DNA of 64,000 nt from Microthyrium microscopicum (lineage: Eukaryota > Ascomycota > Dothideomycetes > Microthyriales > Microthyriaceae). This document shows, piece after piece, positions 34,001-45,849 of this stretch; position 1 is the stretch's first letter, and each line of letters opens with the position of its first letter. A program made the translations under genes and the position numbers. A model generated the notes under the pieces. The model searched no databases. It worked only from the letters and a program-made list of their open reading frames with translations, and had not been told where the DNA came from. The DNA lies in NCBI GenBank assembly GCA_010405405.1, contig MU004231.1, positions 1,447,386-1,511,385 on the forward strand, given 5' to 3'.

Positions 34001-36185
34001 TGTATGGCGGCTCCGGCGCGAAATATTGATATCCTGGCTGTGATTCTTGCGAGGGTTGTGTTGATCAAGGATGACTTGCAGATGGTTTTTGAGCCAGTGA
34101 AAGTAGTCACTGCAAGCTAATTCGGCAAACCTTAAAATGCTAGTCCTGATTTTCACAAGTTCAATCATCTGACTGGAAATACATGTAAAGAGGATCCTTT
34201 GGTTAGTCTGGTTCATGGAAATCAGTGGTCACAAAAGGGGCCAGCTGAGGCCATCTGGGAAGTTTATGGATGAATTTCTTGCCATGCCGTCTATGAAGTC
34301 CACGAAGGAGGTCTCCTTGATAATACAGAATGAGAGAACTTTCCAGAGCGAGCACACGTGAAGTGCATAGATTTCCCAGGCTAGAGAATCCTACAGCCAA
34401 ACCACCGGTCTTCCCTCCCTCCCATCTGCGCAGATGGAGAACCAAAGAGCTATGAAATATGCACTATAGCGTACGGGCCAAAAAGTGCTCCCTGATGCCT
34501 CCGATGGATGTGAGATGTCTCCGCCATTCCCCGCCAATGAGGATTTCAGAACCACTTCGCATTATGCGGAGCGAGACCTGGTTCTCGACGTTCTGCATGG
34601 CATTAACGAGATTCAGTTAGCCCATCCCCACCACGAGAATTGTCCTTGTGTTTTTTTGATAATAATCGCGCTGCATTAGAGAGTATCTCACAATTTGACA
34701 ATCGAAGGTACAATAAGCTGTTTCTCAGCCCGGTTGTACTGCTACAAGAGCCTAATGTGCTGGTTGCCTCACCGTTTACGGTACTAGGATCTTTTCCCAG
34801 CTCAATGACTTGGTTGTCTTGAGAAACGCACATTAGTTTGGCCTTTTTACAAACCATCATGCCACTGGTTGTTTCCACCAACCGGCCCTGACTTGGTATA
34901 GACACTAGAGTACCCAGCCTTGCACAAGCTCTTTTGAGTTTGAATGGCGGTTGGCGCGTTCAAATTTATATCTAGAAGGCATCGCTAGGATGAAATGCTC
35001 TATTGAATGAGAGCACTAGAATAAATCCGCAGCTGTCCCAACAGTTGCCAAAGTACACTTCAACCGAATCACATCGTTCAATTCTAACGTTCGGTGCCGA
35101 GTCTACTACCAAATGCAGCTATGGAAAGTACACATAATTTACTATTCTCTCGACGACATTACAATCAGAACATGGATTGCCACCCTGAAACTTTCGGTTC
35201 CGGGACATCTGTCGACTTTCGGTTCACGGAAAAGTGCATGCATCGTACTTCATGCATGTATGAACACACTGCCATCTCAATCACTCACCGGGGGCAAACC
35301 GAACTTGCTGGCAAGTGCCGCATGTTTCTAAAGGTAGGATATATGCCTGTCGATTTTCAGCACGCAGAACATGCAGAGACTTCCCATGCAAACAACCTGC
35401 ACGCAACTCGTTTCTGGACCAGTAATGAAGTAATCCTGGTACTAAATGAGGCTCTTGTTTGTGGCTATTTCCACATAGATCGCCCGTTTGATTGGATAAG
35501 TCTTCCAAAAACTACCCACACACAGAAGTCGGTAAGCACACCTTTTGGGCCTAGCAAATACAGAGAGAATTGGTCTACATGGCATCTCAGGTCGCCTTCG
35601 TAATCCTACTTGCTCAAAACTCAAGTCTACCTACCTGTTAGCATGCACACGGAATTTCCCTCGCTCTGCCATGTACATGATCGACAGACCGGATTGACGT
35701 ATTGAGACTCGTTCCGGATCCACTCACCTTGTTTCTGTTCGAAGGACTAGCCCATAGACCCGATCAGGAAGCATTTTAATATTTAGCATGACCTTGTAGA
35801 CCCGTTAGGTTGTACACACAATATGTGCGCAGTACAGTAGGCTGCTAGACTGCTTCCATATCGCAAGTAAGGAGAGACAAGCCAACAGCACTTCTCTAGT
35901 ATCGGTTATGCGGGCCGCATCCGTCAACCTTGTAGTTGACAAGCTGAACATAGCAACTTGAAAGACACTAGTTATGTGAGCAGTTCTTTTAAGGGCCTCT
36001 GGGGTCTTTTCTCGAGAGACATTGAGTTTCTATAAATTCCTTCTATTCTCTCATCAACCGCACATAACATCATGTAAGTTTAAAGATCCAGATCAGGCCA
36101 ATCCGAAAGAAACCTATATGTAAGGCCTACAACGCTAAACCTTACAGCAGATTGCTTTTCCCGGAGGCCGCTTGCTTGCGTTTCA
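31060..36185. other. 5-kb stretch without a supportable gene
   Basis: Many short frames occur on both strands but none carries a clear domain or exon chain. Two weak signals: minus-strand pieces near 32650-33010 (such as LVPQMHCWTMLHIATLYFHY) read like the middle region of a decayed fungal transcription factor, and a minus-strand frame at 31957-32172 reads MSVVIRPSNNMISKYEDYL. The region is probably decayed genes plus the promoter of the PQ-loop gene at 36186. Confidence 0.45.
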
Positions 36186-37661
36186 ATGGCTCCCCAAACT
36201 GATATTCCATTAGTAAGTCTTTGCCTAGACAGTGAGACATCATACTGATACCGCCAGACAGCCAATGTGCTGGGAGTATGTACTCTTCCTTCGTCTGGTC
36301 AGCAACAACTAATCATATTGTTTGCCTCAAGATAATAGGAACTGGTAAGTGCCTCTAACCCTTGGAAGAGTGTATTGTAACTTCATTGCGTAGTGTAAGT
36401 GCTTATAAGATATCTTGGAGATTTAATTGGCTGAACATATCATAGGCTTTGGTGCATTCAGGTAATTAACAAGCTGCTGATCATATCTTACAAGTGCTAA
36501 CGTTCCCAGCTCGTGCCTCAGTGAGCAAAGTTTGTAACTTTTCAGGAACAAAGCGCTCATGTTTCTAGAATATGGAAAAACTGGAAACGTCAGAGCACAG
36601 AAGGCGCTACAGGTACCATGTTTCTTATATGGGCGATATGTAAGTTGTCCATGTACCCTAAAGTACTGCCCGTACTTTCTCCTACAGGTACCACACTGGC
36701 TGATCAGTGATAGCATGTCCACCAGCCGGAGCATATGCAATAATACAGGTATTTCAGGAAGTACATCAAACTCTATTATACTGACAATTTACTCCATTAA
36801 GAACTTTAACATACCAATTCAAATCCAGCCCAACATTTTATGTGCTCTAGCATTTGTTGCGTGGAGTCAAACGCTGTTCTACCACAAGTTCGTCCCTGGA
36901 CCTGTTGTCATTGACAGGACTGACCAACATTCAGCAAGTTCAAGATATGGAAATCGGTCACTTTAGCTTTCAGTGTAGCAGTCGTCAGTAGTGGTGTTGA
37001 ATTACTGCTAGTTTTTATCATACAGGTTAGCAGTAATTGAGAGCTAGGTTTCCACTGTTCCAGTACTCCACTGACAGTATCAGCGGTACTATCGACGCGG
37101 AGTTATCTGGCCTGTCACATTTCTTGGAATCGTTTCCGATATTGGAATCCTAGTAGGACTCATCCCACCATATATCGAGTTGTCCAAGAGGGGCGGCCAG
37201 TCTGTAGGCATAAGTAGCTCTCTCAAACTTCACTGCATAAGATTAAATTACTAATCTCTTCCGACAGGCTTTCGATTCCTCGCTGTCGACATGAGTGGAG
37301 CATTGTTTTCGCTTCTTGCATTAGGTAATCGAATATCCAATGGTTCCAAGATCGTACAACACTAATCAAACAAAAGCTGCGCAACACACTTTTGACTTTC
37401 TTGGAGGTATCCAATATATTCTCGTGTGAGTCCATAATCTGCAAGACATACATATATTCTGATTTTTGCTACAGCATAACAATGGAAACCGGCATTATTT
37501 TAGCACATCTCATCTGGTTCATGCGACCCAAAGACGATTTGAAACCTTTCAAGAGCAAAGACAAGAGAAATTGTGAAATTATCCAGCACGATTCAACCAG
37601 ATGCTCACCCGGGGAGCTCGAAGCGTCAAAAACAATGGAGAGTCCAAAGTCAATTTTCTGA
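36186..37661 (+). CDS. PQ-loop repeat membrane protein, 14 exons
   Basis: Fourteen exons give a 265-residue, about seven-span membrane protein: 36186-36212, 36258-36275, 36332-36344, 36394, 36446-36461, 36510-36520, 36569-36639, 36714-36748, 36802-36887, 36935-37025, 37078-37213, 37268-37324, 37377-37425, 37475-37661. The first PQ-loop reads VLWCIQLVPQIWKNWKRQST, followed by the family-typical NFNIPIQIQPNI. The second repeat reads LIPPYIELSKRGG (PP in place of PQ), then FRFLAVDMSGALFSLLALAA and GGIQYILV. PQ-loop proteins sit mainly in vacuolar or ER membranes and move amino acids or other small solutes. All junction phases agree and most introns have CTAAC/CTGAC branch sites. Exon 4 is a single base. 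The C-terminal 50 residues are hydrophilic. The model was built by eye; the 36394 exon and the acceptor at 36713 are the least sure points. Confidence 0.78.
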
Positions 37662-38086
37662 TCAAGCTAATGTTTGTGGGAATATCAGTACGTTTTTACT
37701 TTCACATTATTCATCGTGCTTTTGGCTTATCATAGTCATTTCCGATGTCTTTTTCCTCCGAAGACGCTTCATCTCCTCTCTGAAATTTTCAAAGGGTAGT
37801 AATGCAGGTACTGCTGTCAACTACTGAAAGGTATAATGTCGGATGTAGCACTCAAAATGTTGGAAAATCTACAATTCTGATAGCATTCCGGTGATTTAGA
37901 AAACTGTAATACACTCCATTGTAGTCTTTCTTCAGGGACTGCTTTGGCAGGTGTCGAAGTTCATGTAAATTGCTTTTCAACGATTTAGCTTTGGACTAAG
38001 AAAGAGCTCCTAATCACTTCGTATCTTGCCCTTCTGGAGGTGTCACAACGTCAAATGAGGACCATAGGCATTTTTGGACCCATTCT
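37662..38086. other. Intergenic region
   Basis: About 425 bp between convergent ends of the PQ-loop gene and the DUF4267 pseudogene. Nothing recognisable is present. Confidence 0.45.
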
Positions 38087-38673
38087 TTAATCCATAATAC
38101 CGGTCAATAAAGTACCAAGAACCAGTCCCAAAGGCGCATGGCTCCAGTGATTCCATTCACCCTTTTCTTCTGACCAGCACACCAAGCCATCTCCCACGAC
38201 AACAAAACTTGCTGCGAGAGGTTCCAGCCAAGTGCTTTTCGGCTGCCAAAATACACAGTGGCATAAACTGACAAGCCCATGGAAATGTCTCGGATGCCGT
38301 ATATTATCATGAGATTGTTGATCAACTTTTTCTCCACTGAAGTTGTTGGCATGTCAAACTCGAAGAATGTTGGAGCATGGGCTGGTCATAAGATGGCATT
38401 GATTCCAAAGCCTATGGCAATTGTGCCCATTGCGGTGGCCGCAATGGTGAGAGCATAAGAATGAGATAGTTTCTGAGATGTCGCAGCCGTCGCTATTTTC
38501 TGGTACGGAGATGGATCAATGGAGACGATCGGAACAATGATTGAGATAGCCGGAATGAAGATCTTGAAAGCTTTCGATAGTGTGCTACACAAGGGTTTCT
38601 GTGTTGAGGGATCGCTGGAGAGGAAACGCGCTGAAGCGCGCGTTGTCGCCAGCAAATCAGCCTTGCCAAGCAT
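38087..38673 (-). pseudogene. DUF4267 small membrane protein, broken
   Basis: Host-type gene of the DUF4267 family, small fungal integral membrane proteins of unknown function. The reading ALTIAATAMGTIAIGFGINA runs into TGA at 38386-38388 where the family has Arg (CGA to TGA fits a C-to-T change). The same frame goes on with PAHAPTFFEFDMPTTSVEKK and NLMIIYGIRDISMGLSVYAT. Near 38213-38225 the frame shifts by one base; the family-like ending (AASFVVVGDGLVCW, then EWNHWSHAPLG) lies in the next frame and stops at 38087. Two independent breaks make an active gene unlikely. The N-terminal part (about 70 residues before ALTIAA) is unlike the family and may be wrongly placed. Confidence 0.72.
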
Positions 38674-38901
38674 GCATTGTTGTCACAAGGCTAAGATATC
38701 CCAAATCAGGTCGGCGCCATCCATGGACCATCAGGCTGACCTTCCGCGCACGGACACATAGCGATCCGAGCGTCGCTTCGCCTCATCTACATCACTCATC
38801 AAAGGATCATTTCCTCCCCGCTTAACGACCAACAAAGAACTTCTTCCTCTCCAACCTTTTCATCCTGTCGCTCCTGGCAACCTCTTCTATCAGCCGCAGC
38901 C

Positions 38902-39830
38902 ATGTCAAAGACCGCTAAGTACACGCCTGTCCCCTCGCGCGACTCGGTCGACGAGCCGTCGTCTGCCTACTCTCAGCCGCCACCCAGTTACCAGCAAGAA
39001 GCTCAAGAAGGACTGTTGGCAGGAGCTCGCACTGAATATGACAACGTTCCGGATGACTTCAAGGTGAGACTTTTAATACTCTGTTCCCTCTGGGAAACTA
39101 GTGCTAATGCAGATGGTAGTTTGGCGGAAGTGTTGCGGAGGCAACTTTGGATATCCGAATGGCATTTGTCCGCAAGGTCTACGCCATCTTGTGAGTAACC
39201 ACAGATCTTATACGGGATCCTAAGGCTAACAATGTTAGAACTGTCCAAATTCTCCTTACCGTCGGCGTCTCCACGATTTCCTTCCTAAGTACCGGCTATA
39301 AGAACTGGATTCAAACCAACCAGTGGATGTTATGGACCTCGCTCTTCGGCTCGATCGCATTCATGCTCCTCACTTTCTGGAAGCGCAAGTCCTACCCTAC
39401 GAACCTCCTCTTTCTCGGTATCTTCACGGCCCTAGAAGCGTACACCATCAGCGTTATCACCAGCTTTTACGACAGCAAGATCGTTCTCGAAGCGCTCATC
39501 TTTACACTGGGCATCTTCGTTGCTCTGACGCTGTTCGCCTGCCAGACCAAGTACGACTTTACAAGCTGGATGCCATATCTCTTTGGCGCACTCTGGGTTA
39601 TGATTCTGTTTGGCTTCATGGCAGCTTTCTTCCCATACAGCAGCAAGATGGAGCTTGGATACGGAATTGCAGGCGCACTGATCTTTAGCGCCTACATCCT
39701 CGTCGATACGCAGCTTATCATGCGACACTATCACGTGGAAGAGGAGATCGCGGCCGCCATTTCGCTCTACCTTGACATCATCAACCTTTTCCTTTCCATC
39801 CTCCGTATCCTCAACAGCCAGCAGAACTAG
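38902..39830 (+). CDS. bxi1: Bax inhibitor-1 family protein (Bxi1/Ybh3-like)
   Basis: A seven-span membrane protein of the BI-1/LFG (TMBIM) family, found in ER or vacuole membranes and linked to calcium leak, unfolded-protein response and cell death control. Three exons (38902-39063, 39120-39190, 39239-39830) give 274 residues. The N-terminus is Pro/Tyr/Ser-rich (SSAYSQPPPSYQQEAQ), as in LFG types. The core has IRMAFVRKVYAILTVQILLT, then TFWKRKSYPTNLLFLGIFT and YTISVITSFYDSKIVLEALI. It ends with the family signature ILVDTQLIMRHYHVEEEIAA and LYLDIINLFLSILRILN. Intron phases agree. It is divergent from the DUF4267 pseudogene, about 230 bp away. Confidence 0.9.
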
Positions 39831-40698
39831 GCAGTACGATACGACGGTTTTAGCGATTTGGATTTTACCAGGGGAGAACAGGCATAATCGACTACAAGTT
39901 TCACAACCTAGCATAACATTTCCTTCTCTTTGTCACGATATGAGATTATGGATTACAAGCGCGTTCTTTTGATTGACCTAGTTTCAAGGATTGGAGTTAG
40001 GCACCTTATTAGTTAGTTCTCAAGTTAATTGAGAAATACATCAGTGTTGAAATAAAGTCAAGTGAATACCTTGGAGCCTCGCGCAATGTCGACGAACAGA
40101 GGCTACTTCTCAAATGTTTTGCATGAAGCAATGCAGGGTCTTGCTATTATCGTGGGCCGCAACGTGCAGTGCGCTTCATACGACTATTGGTTGGAAAGTG
40201 GTGACATGCCCGCTTGTATGCATTGGCACTATCAAATTTCCAGCCCCTCAATTAATGCTTTGGGTATAGGTTTCCCCGGATCTACTTGTAGTGGGGATAG
40301 TCCGGTTTATGTTCAGAGGAAGTACACAAGAACTTTACAGGACGAATAAGGGCTTGCGATGTCTACAACCCCTTTTCGAACCAAACATGCCAACTTGGAC
40401 ATGGCTTCTCGATGAACCCGTGAACTCGGAACGTCGTTCATAGCAAATAAAGCACTCGATGGGAAATATCGCACTCGATGAGAGCTTGGCGTTGTATTTC
40501 AATCGCCCCACCACAATAGATTTTGATGGAAGCTCTTGACCGCCTCGGCCTTCTTGATGTTTTGTTTCCACACCATTCATTCTCCAAACATGACCTGATT
40601 CTTCGATCGCAATTTTATCTTATTCTATGTTTATTTCCATCGTTCAATCTTGTCCTTGGTCTCTGCATTAAAATTTAAACTTGGGTGGACTGAAAAGC
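39831..40698. other. Intergenic region
   Basis: The Bax-inhibitor 3' region and flank of the AT island. A 95-codon open frame at 40062-40349 (plus) shows no family features and is probably chance. No gene is supported. Confidence 0.4.
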
Positions 40699-40700
40699 TA

Positions 40701-41438
40701 TTCTTAATTGCAAGATACTGTGGACTGCTGCAGATTCTTAGCAACCAAAAAAACTACCAATATGAAATCTGCTAGAAGGTAGTTTTTGACGTTTAGACCC
40801 GCCCTTCTACTAAAACATAATTTAATTAAATTCTAACTTTAGAATAAGTTATTGGGTCCTTTCCTTTATAACTTATGGCTTTAAAATATTTATTTACGAT
40901 CTTTATTAGTAGAGTAATTTGCTTTAGAAACTTACTAATGGTTTTTAAGGTTTTTTGGCAATAAGACCAAAAGTCTTAGCAAGCTAAAACCAAGATTCTT
41001 AAGATTCTTAAGGACTAACTACGGTTAACTTCTAAGGCAATTTACTCTATTAATAAAGGTCATAAATAAGAATTTTAAAGCTATAAGTTATAGAGGAAAG
41101 GACCTAATAGCTTATTCTAAAGTTAGAATTTGATTTGCTTCTAAAACTACTTTATAATGAGTTATTAAAGTAAGGTCAAGATAGCTAAAGATAGCTAACT
41201 TTAACTTAAAGCTACGTTACTAAAACCTTATATAATTAAATTCTAATTAAAGAATAAGCTATTAGGTCCTGTCCTCTATAACTTATAGCTTTAAAATTCT
41301 TATTTACGACCTTTATTGATAGAGTAAATTGCCTTGGAAGTTGACCGTAGTTAGTCCGTTAACACTTGAAATTGTGATTTTGGCTTTTATTCCTTGCCAA
41401 GACTTAGCGCGCAGTCCACAGTATCTTGCAATTAAGAA
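40701..41438. mobile_element. Non-autonomous TA-flanked DNA element (MITE-like)
   Basis: The two ends are perfect inverted repeats of 28 bp beginning TTCTTAATTGCAAGATACTG, and TA sits directly outside both ends (40699-40700 and 41439-41440), as for Tc1/mariner-type insertions. The 738-bp interior has no coding frame. It contains three copies of one roughly 110-bp motif (around TTAGGTCCTTTCCTCTATAA) in alternating orientation, near 40830-40925, 41030-41150 and 41230-41360, so it can fold back on itself. It is AT-rich and RIP-like inside, but the ends are undamaged. The Tc1/mariner tie rests on the TA flanks only. Confidence 0.72.
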
Positions 41439-44199
41439 TAGAGGCACGACTACTCCGTACTGAGCAGGGTTGTGATTTAATTTAGTACTTTTTAATTAAT
41501 TTCGAATTAATACTAATTAAATTAATTTTAATTCTTGATTTTCAAATTAACTTAGTATTAATTTGGGGTCTGTACTAATTAAATTAATTAGGCTGAATTA
41601 AGAATTAATTAAATATATTAATTTAAATTAATATATTTATAGTTATATATTTATTTATAGTAAAGTTATATACTTTACTATTCCATTTTCTTCGTAGAAT
41701 TCAAATCTATTCTTAGAATTTTTATATCTATTATAGTTATAACGATATGAATAGATTTAGAAAATATTTAATAATTATTATTAGTAAAATAAGAATATCT
41801 AAATAGTTATAATAGTTATAAAAATAAGAATAATATATCTAAATTCCTTAAGTTTTCTAGATACTAAATATATATAATAGCTTATATAAAACCTAAATAT
41901 ACTAATAGTTATTAGCTTTAGGTTAAAAGTTAGTAAAATTTATATACTTCTTAATTCTTTTAATTACTTAAAAACAAGATATATAGCTACTATTCTAATT
42001 ATAGCTATAATATAATAAAAGTATATATTAAAATACTCGTTATAAATCTAGGAATATAAATATAATAATAATTTAGCTTAATATTATATATTTATTACGT
42101 AATTAATATATTTAGAAAAAGAAAATTATAATTTATTAGTTTTATAGTATTTATAATATTATATATAGTATATTAGCTTTAATTACTATATATATATACT
42201 TATTATATACTAGGAAGTAGTATATAGTAAGTATATTTTCTTATTTAGTTATATATATTATATAAACTTAAAATATTTAACTATTTAATATAGTTTATTA
42301 AAAAATAAAGTTCTAAATATATTATATATAATTATTATAAGCTATAAGTGTTTTTTTATACTTATAATAGCTATAGAAGATTATTAGAAGTAGTAATATA
42401 GCTTTATATAGTTAATATATATTATTAATAGTATATTTACTATTATTTTATAAATATTAAAAAAGCTAAAATATTTCTATCCTTTATATACTTAGTATAA
42501 TATTATTATTATAATACTAAAATTACTTTAAACTAATTAGAAAAATAAGCTCTATAAAATAGCCTATTTAGATTTGCTTATCTAAGCCTTAATAAAATAA
42601 TTATATAAAGAAATTTAAAATAATAAACTATTATTTATTAGTAGAACTAGACTTAGATAAGATAAGAAAAGTATAGCGTTATAATTAGAAAAAATAGCTC
42701 TATCTACTAGTATAATTAGTTTACTTATATAAGCTATATTAATAAATTTTAGAATTCAAACAAGAGAATAAAAATTATATTTCTAGTCTCTATAAATATC
42801 TAGATTATAATTATTAAAATCTACCGTATCTTCTACTTCTATAGTATCTACTATACTATTATCTTATATTATAGCTTCTTCTTCTATAATAGTAGGAGTA
42901 GTTTATAGACTATAAAAAGGGCTAGAAGAATAATAGTTAGTAAGTCTAGTTCTTTCTAGATTAATTCCCTTTTTAGCTACTATTCTTCTTCTATTAGCCT
43001 AAATATAATTAGTATAAATATTAATTAATATAGTAATTACTTACTATAGTAGCTATATATCTTTTTATAGTTTCTTTTTATCGCTTTTTTTTGTCTCTTT
43101 TTTGCTAAATTATCTATTCTAAATAGCGTAATTCTAATATATTGTTTTTATTAGTTCTAGCTTTAGAACTATAAGGTGTTTTTAGCTAAGAAAGCGTTTT
43201 TTCAAAAGGAAATTTAGTAGTAGAATTAGCCTATTTAGGCGATTAATTTTTAGGCATGTCTTAAAATTCTTTAGGCTAATCGTTAATACCTTATAGAATC
43301 CTATTAGATATTAGCTTAATAATTAATAAATAGTAGTTATTTATTACTTACATTTAATTATTATAGCTAGAAATAAAACTAGACTATTTTGGCTATAAAT
43401 CGTAAAGATTTCCTTCTAATTTTAGTAGTAAAATATATTAATATTCTCTAATACTAGACTAAACTGCTAGTATTTTAAATACGACTAGAACGGTAGTATC
43501 TCGCTAATTAAGCTAAAAGGTATGTTTATAGTTTAGTTCCTTTCGTTATAGAATATAAAAAATATAGAATATATCTAGTTTAATACTATTTAGTTAGATC
43601 TTTCGTTCTAGAAAGCTTTAATAATAAAGAAGCTTGCTTTCATCTTTAAAGAAGATTACATAGCTATAAGTATAGCTAGTAGGTAAGCTATTCTTCTTTA
43701 GGAGGAAGATTTTACTAGAATGTATTCTTTTTAAAGAAATAAAAGTAGTAGTATAATCTAAAAACTCACTAACGAATCTCTAAGCTTTACTAAGCTAATC
43801 TTAAGTCTAAGGGACTACTAGACTTATTAGAAATAACTAAAAAGAGTATTTATTACTTATAGTATAATATACTTTCCTTTAGTGCAACTTATATATTAGC
43901 TATTCTAAAAATAATTAGTTAATTAAAAAAAAAGTAAAAAAAAAACAATATTAGAAAACAAGGTATAACTTACTTAAAAGTGCAACTTAAGAGAAGCTAA
44001 CACTATAGCTAAAAAGAGCAAAAAAAACTAAGTAGAAAGGTATATTACATAATTAAATACTAGTAGGCGAAGTACTAGAAAAGTAGAGGTAAATATATTA
44101 AGTTAGAAAATAGTTATTAGGGTAGAAATAGGCATATAAGTAGATAACCTAAAGGGCTAGATTACTATGCCAAGGCCCTTATTATCTATCAGCCCTTAG

Positions 44200-44960
44200 T
44201 ACAATTATATGTATTATAAATTAGATTAGTATAGTTACATTACTATTTAGGTTATTAAGTAAGTTAATATAGATTAAATACTAGGGTCTACACGTATCTA
44301 TTTATAATTATAAGGGCTAGATTACGAGTAATTATAAGAACCCTATAAGATAAGCATATATTAAGGGCTAGATTACGCGTAATTACTAAGAATAGATAAA
44401 CAAGTAAGCAAGTATAGATCTAAAGCTAGGATAATAAACAAGTTAAGTAAGATCTACGTTCTAGATTTACGTTATCTATTTATAATTACAAGGGCTAGAT
44501 TATAAGTAAATAGATCTAGACCTAGATCTACGCTTATTTACTAGGATACTTATTATTACTCATAATCTAGCCCTTATTATTATAAGTAATTAAGTAAGAT
44601 CTACGTTATAGATCTTACTCAACTTACGTATTATCCTAGCTTTAGATCTACACTTGCTTACTCGTTCATCTATTCCTAGTAATTACGCGTAATCTAGCCC
44701 TTAATCTATACTTATCTTATAGGGTTCTTATAATTACTTATAATCTAGCCTTTATAATTATAAATAGATAACGTAGATCTAGAACGTAAATCTTACTTTA
44801 CTTACGTATTATCCTAGCTCTAGATCTACACTTGCTTACTCGTTTATTTATTCCTAGTAATTACATATAATCTAGCTCTTAATCTACGCTTATCTTGTAA
44901 GGTTCCTATACTTACTCGTAATTTAACCCTTATAAACATCTTGTATTTAGCTTATATTTA
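44200..44960. repeat. Long imperfect inverted repeat array inside the hAT element
   Basis: A left arm (about 44290-44465) with GGGCTAGATTACGCGTAATT and CTAAAGCTAGGATAATA is matched in reverse complement by a right arm (about 44595-44760, with AATTACGCGTAATCTAGCCC). A second right-type arm follows at about 44770-44950. The phrase AGGGCTAGATTA or its complement occurs at least eight times. The centre lies near 44530-44590. It may be a separate fold-back element inserted into the hAT element, or a grown subterminal repeat. Confidence 0.7.
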
Positions 44961-45849
44961 AACGTAGATTAAACGGTCTAGAAACACTTGCTTATTAAAC
45001 AGTTAGATTAGTAATAACTATTCCCTAAAATAGTAGTAGGGGTAGTAAGATAAGAAGAACGTTAGCGTAGTAAACTAGCTCTTTAAATTATATATAAGTA
45101 GTAGTAGTTCTCCTCTAGAAATAATTATATTCTATCTTATCTCATCCTATTCTATCTTATTCTATCTTATACTCTTCTACTTTCTATTATATTAGTAATA
45201 CTATTAGTAGTACTACTAGTTCTTTATTTCTATTACGTCTACTATATTTTATAGTTATACTAGCCTTTTATAGTTATAAGTAAGTTATTTTCTACTTAAT
45301 TTACTTAGTAAATTAACTAACTTTATTTTTAGAAATCTTATTATTTATTAGTATTTCTATAGAAATACTAATAATATATAGATCTTATTAATAATATATT
45401 AATTTATCTTTATATAATTACTATTATCTATTAGCTTTATAGCTATTATTACTAGAATTATTTATAATTTTAGTATTTTACTAGAAATTTTCTAGTTTAT
45501 TATATATTATTAATTAGAGTTATTCTAAATAATTCTAAATAGTATATATACTATCTAGCTATTTATAGCTATAATAGTATTATATTATTTAATATATAGT
45601 ACTAGATACTTTATACTATATTTTTCTAAGATTTATCTTAGAATTTATAATATATTAGGAAATTAAAGGGAAATAATTTTATTTTATAGTTATATTATAG
45701 CTATAAGATAAAATAAATATAGTTTTATACTATATTTTATACGCTCTATAAGACTATCTATTTAGATTCTCTTATCTAGCCTTAAAAAGATATAAATAAT
45801 TACTATAAAAAGAATAATAACTAATTCAACTATTTAAATAAAAAATAAT

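Noticed and set aside
40062-40349. A 95-codon open frame downstream of the Bax-inhibitor gene
   Set aside because: No domain, no homologous features, and composition like the surrounding non-coding DNA.
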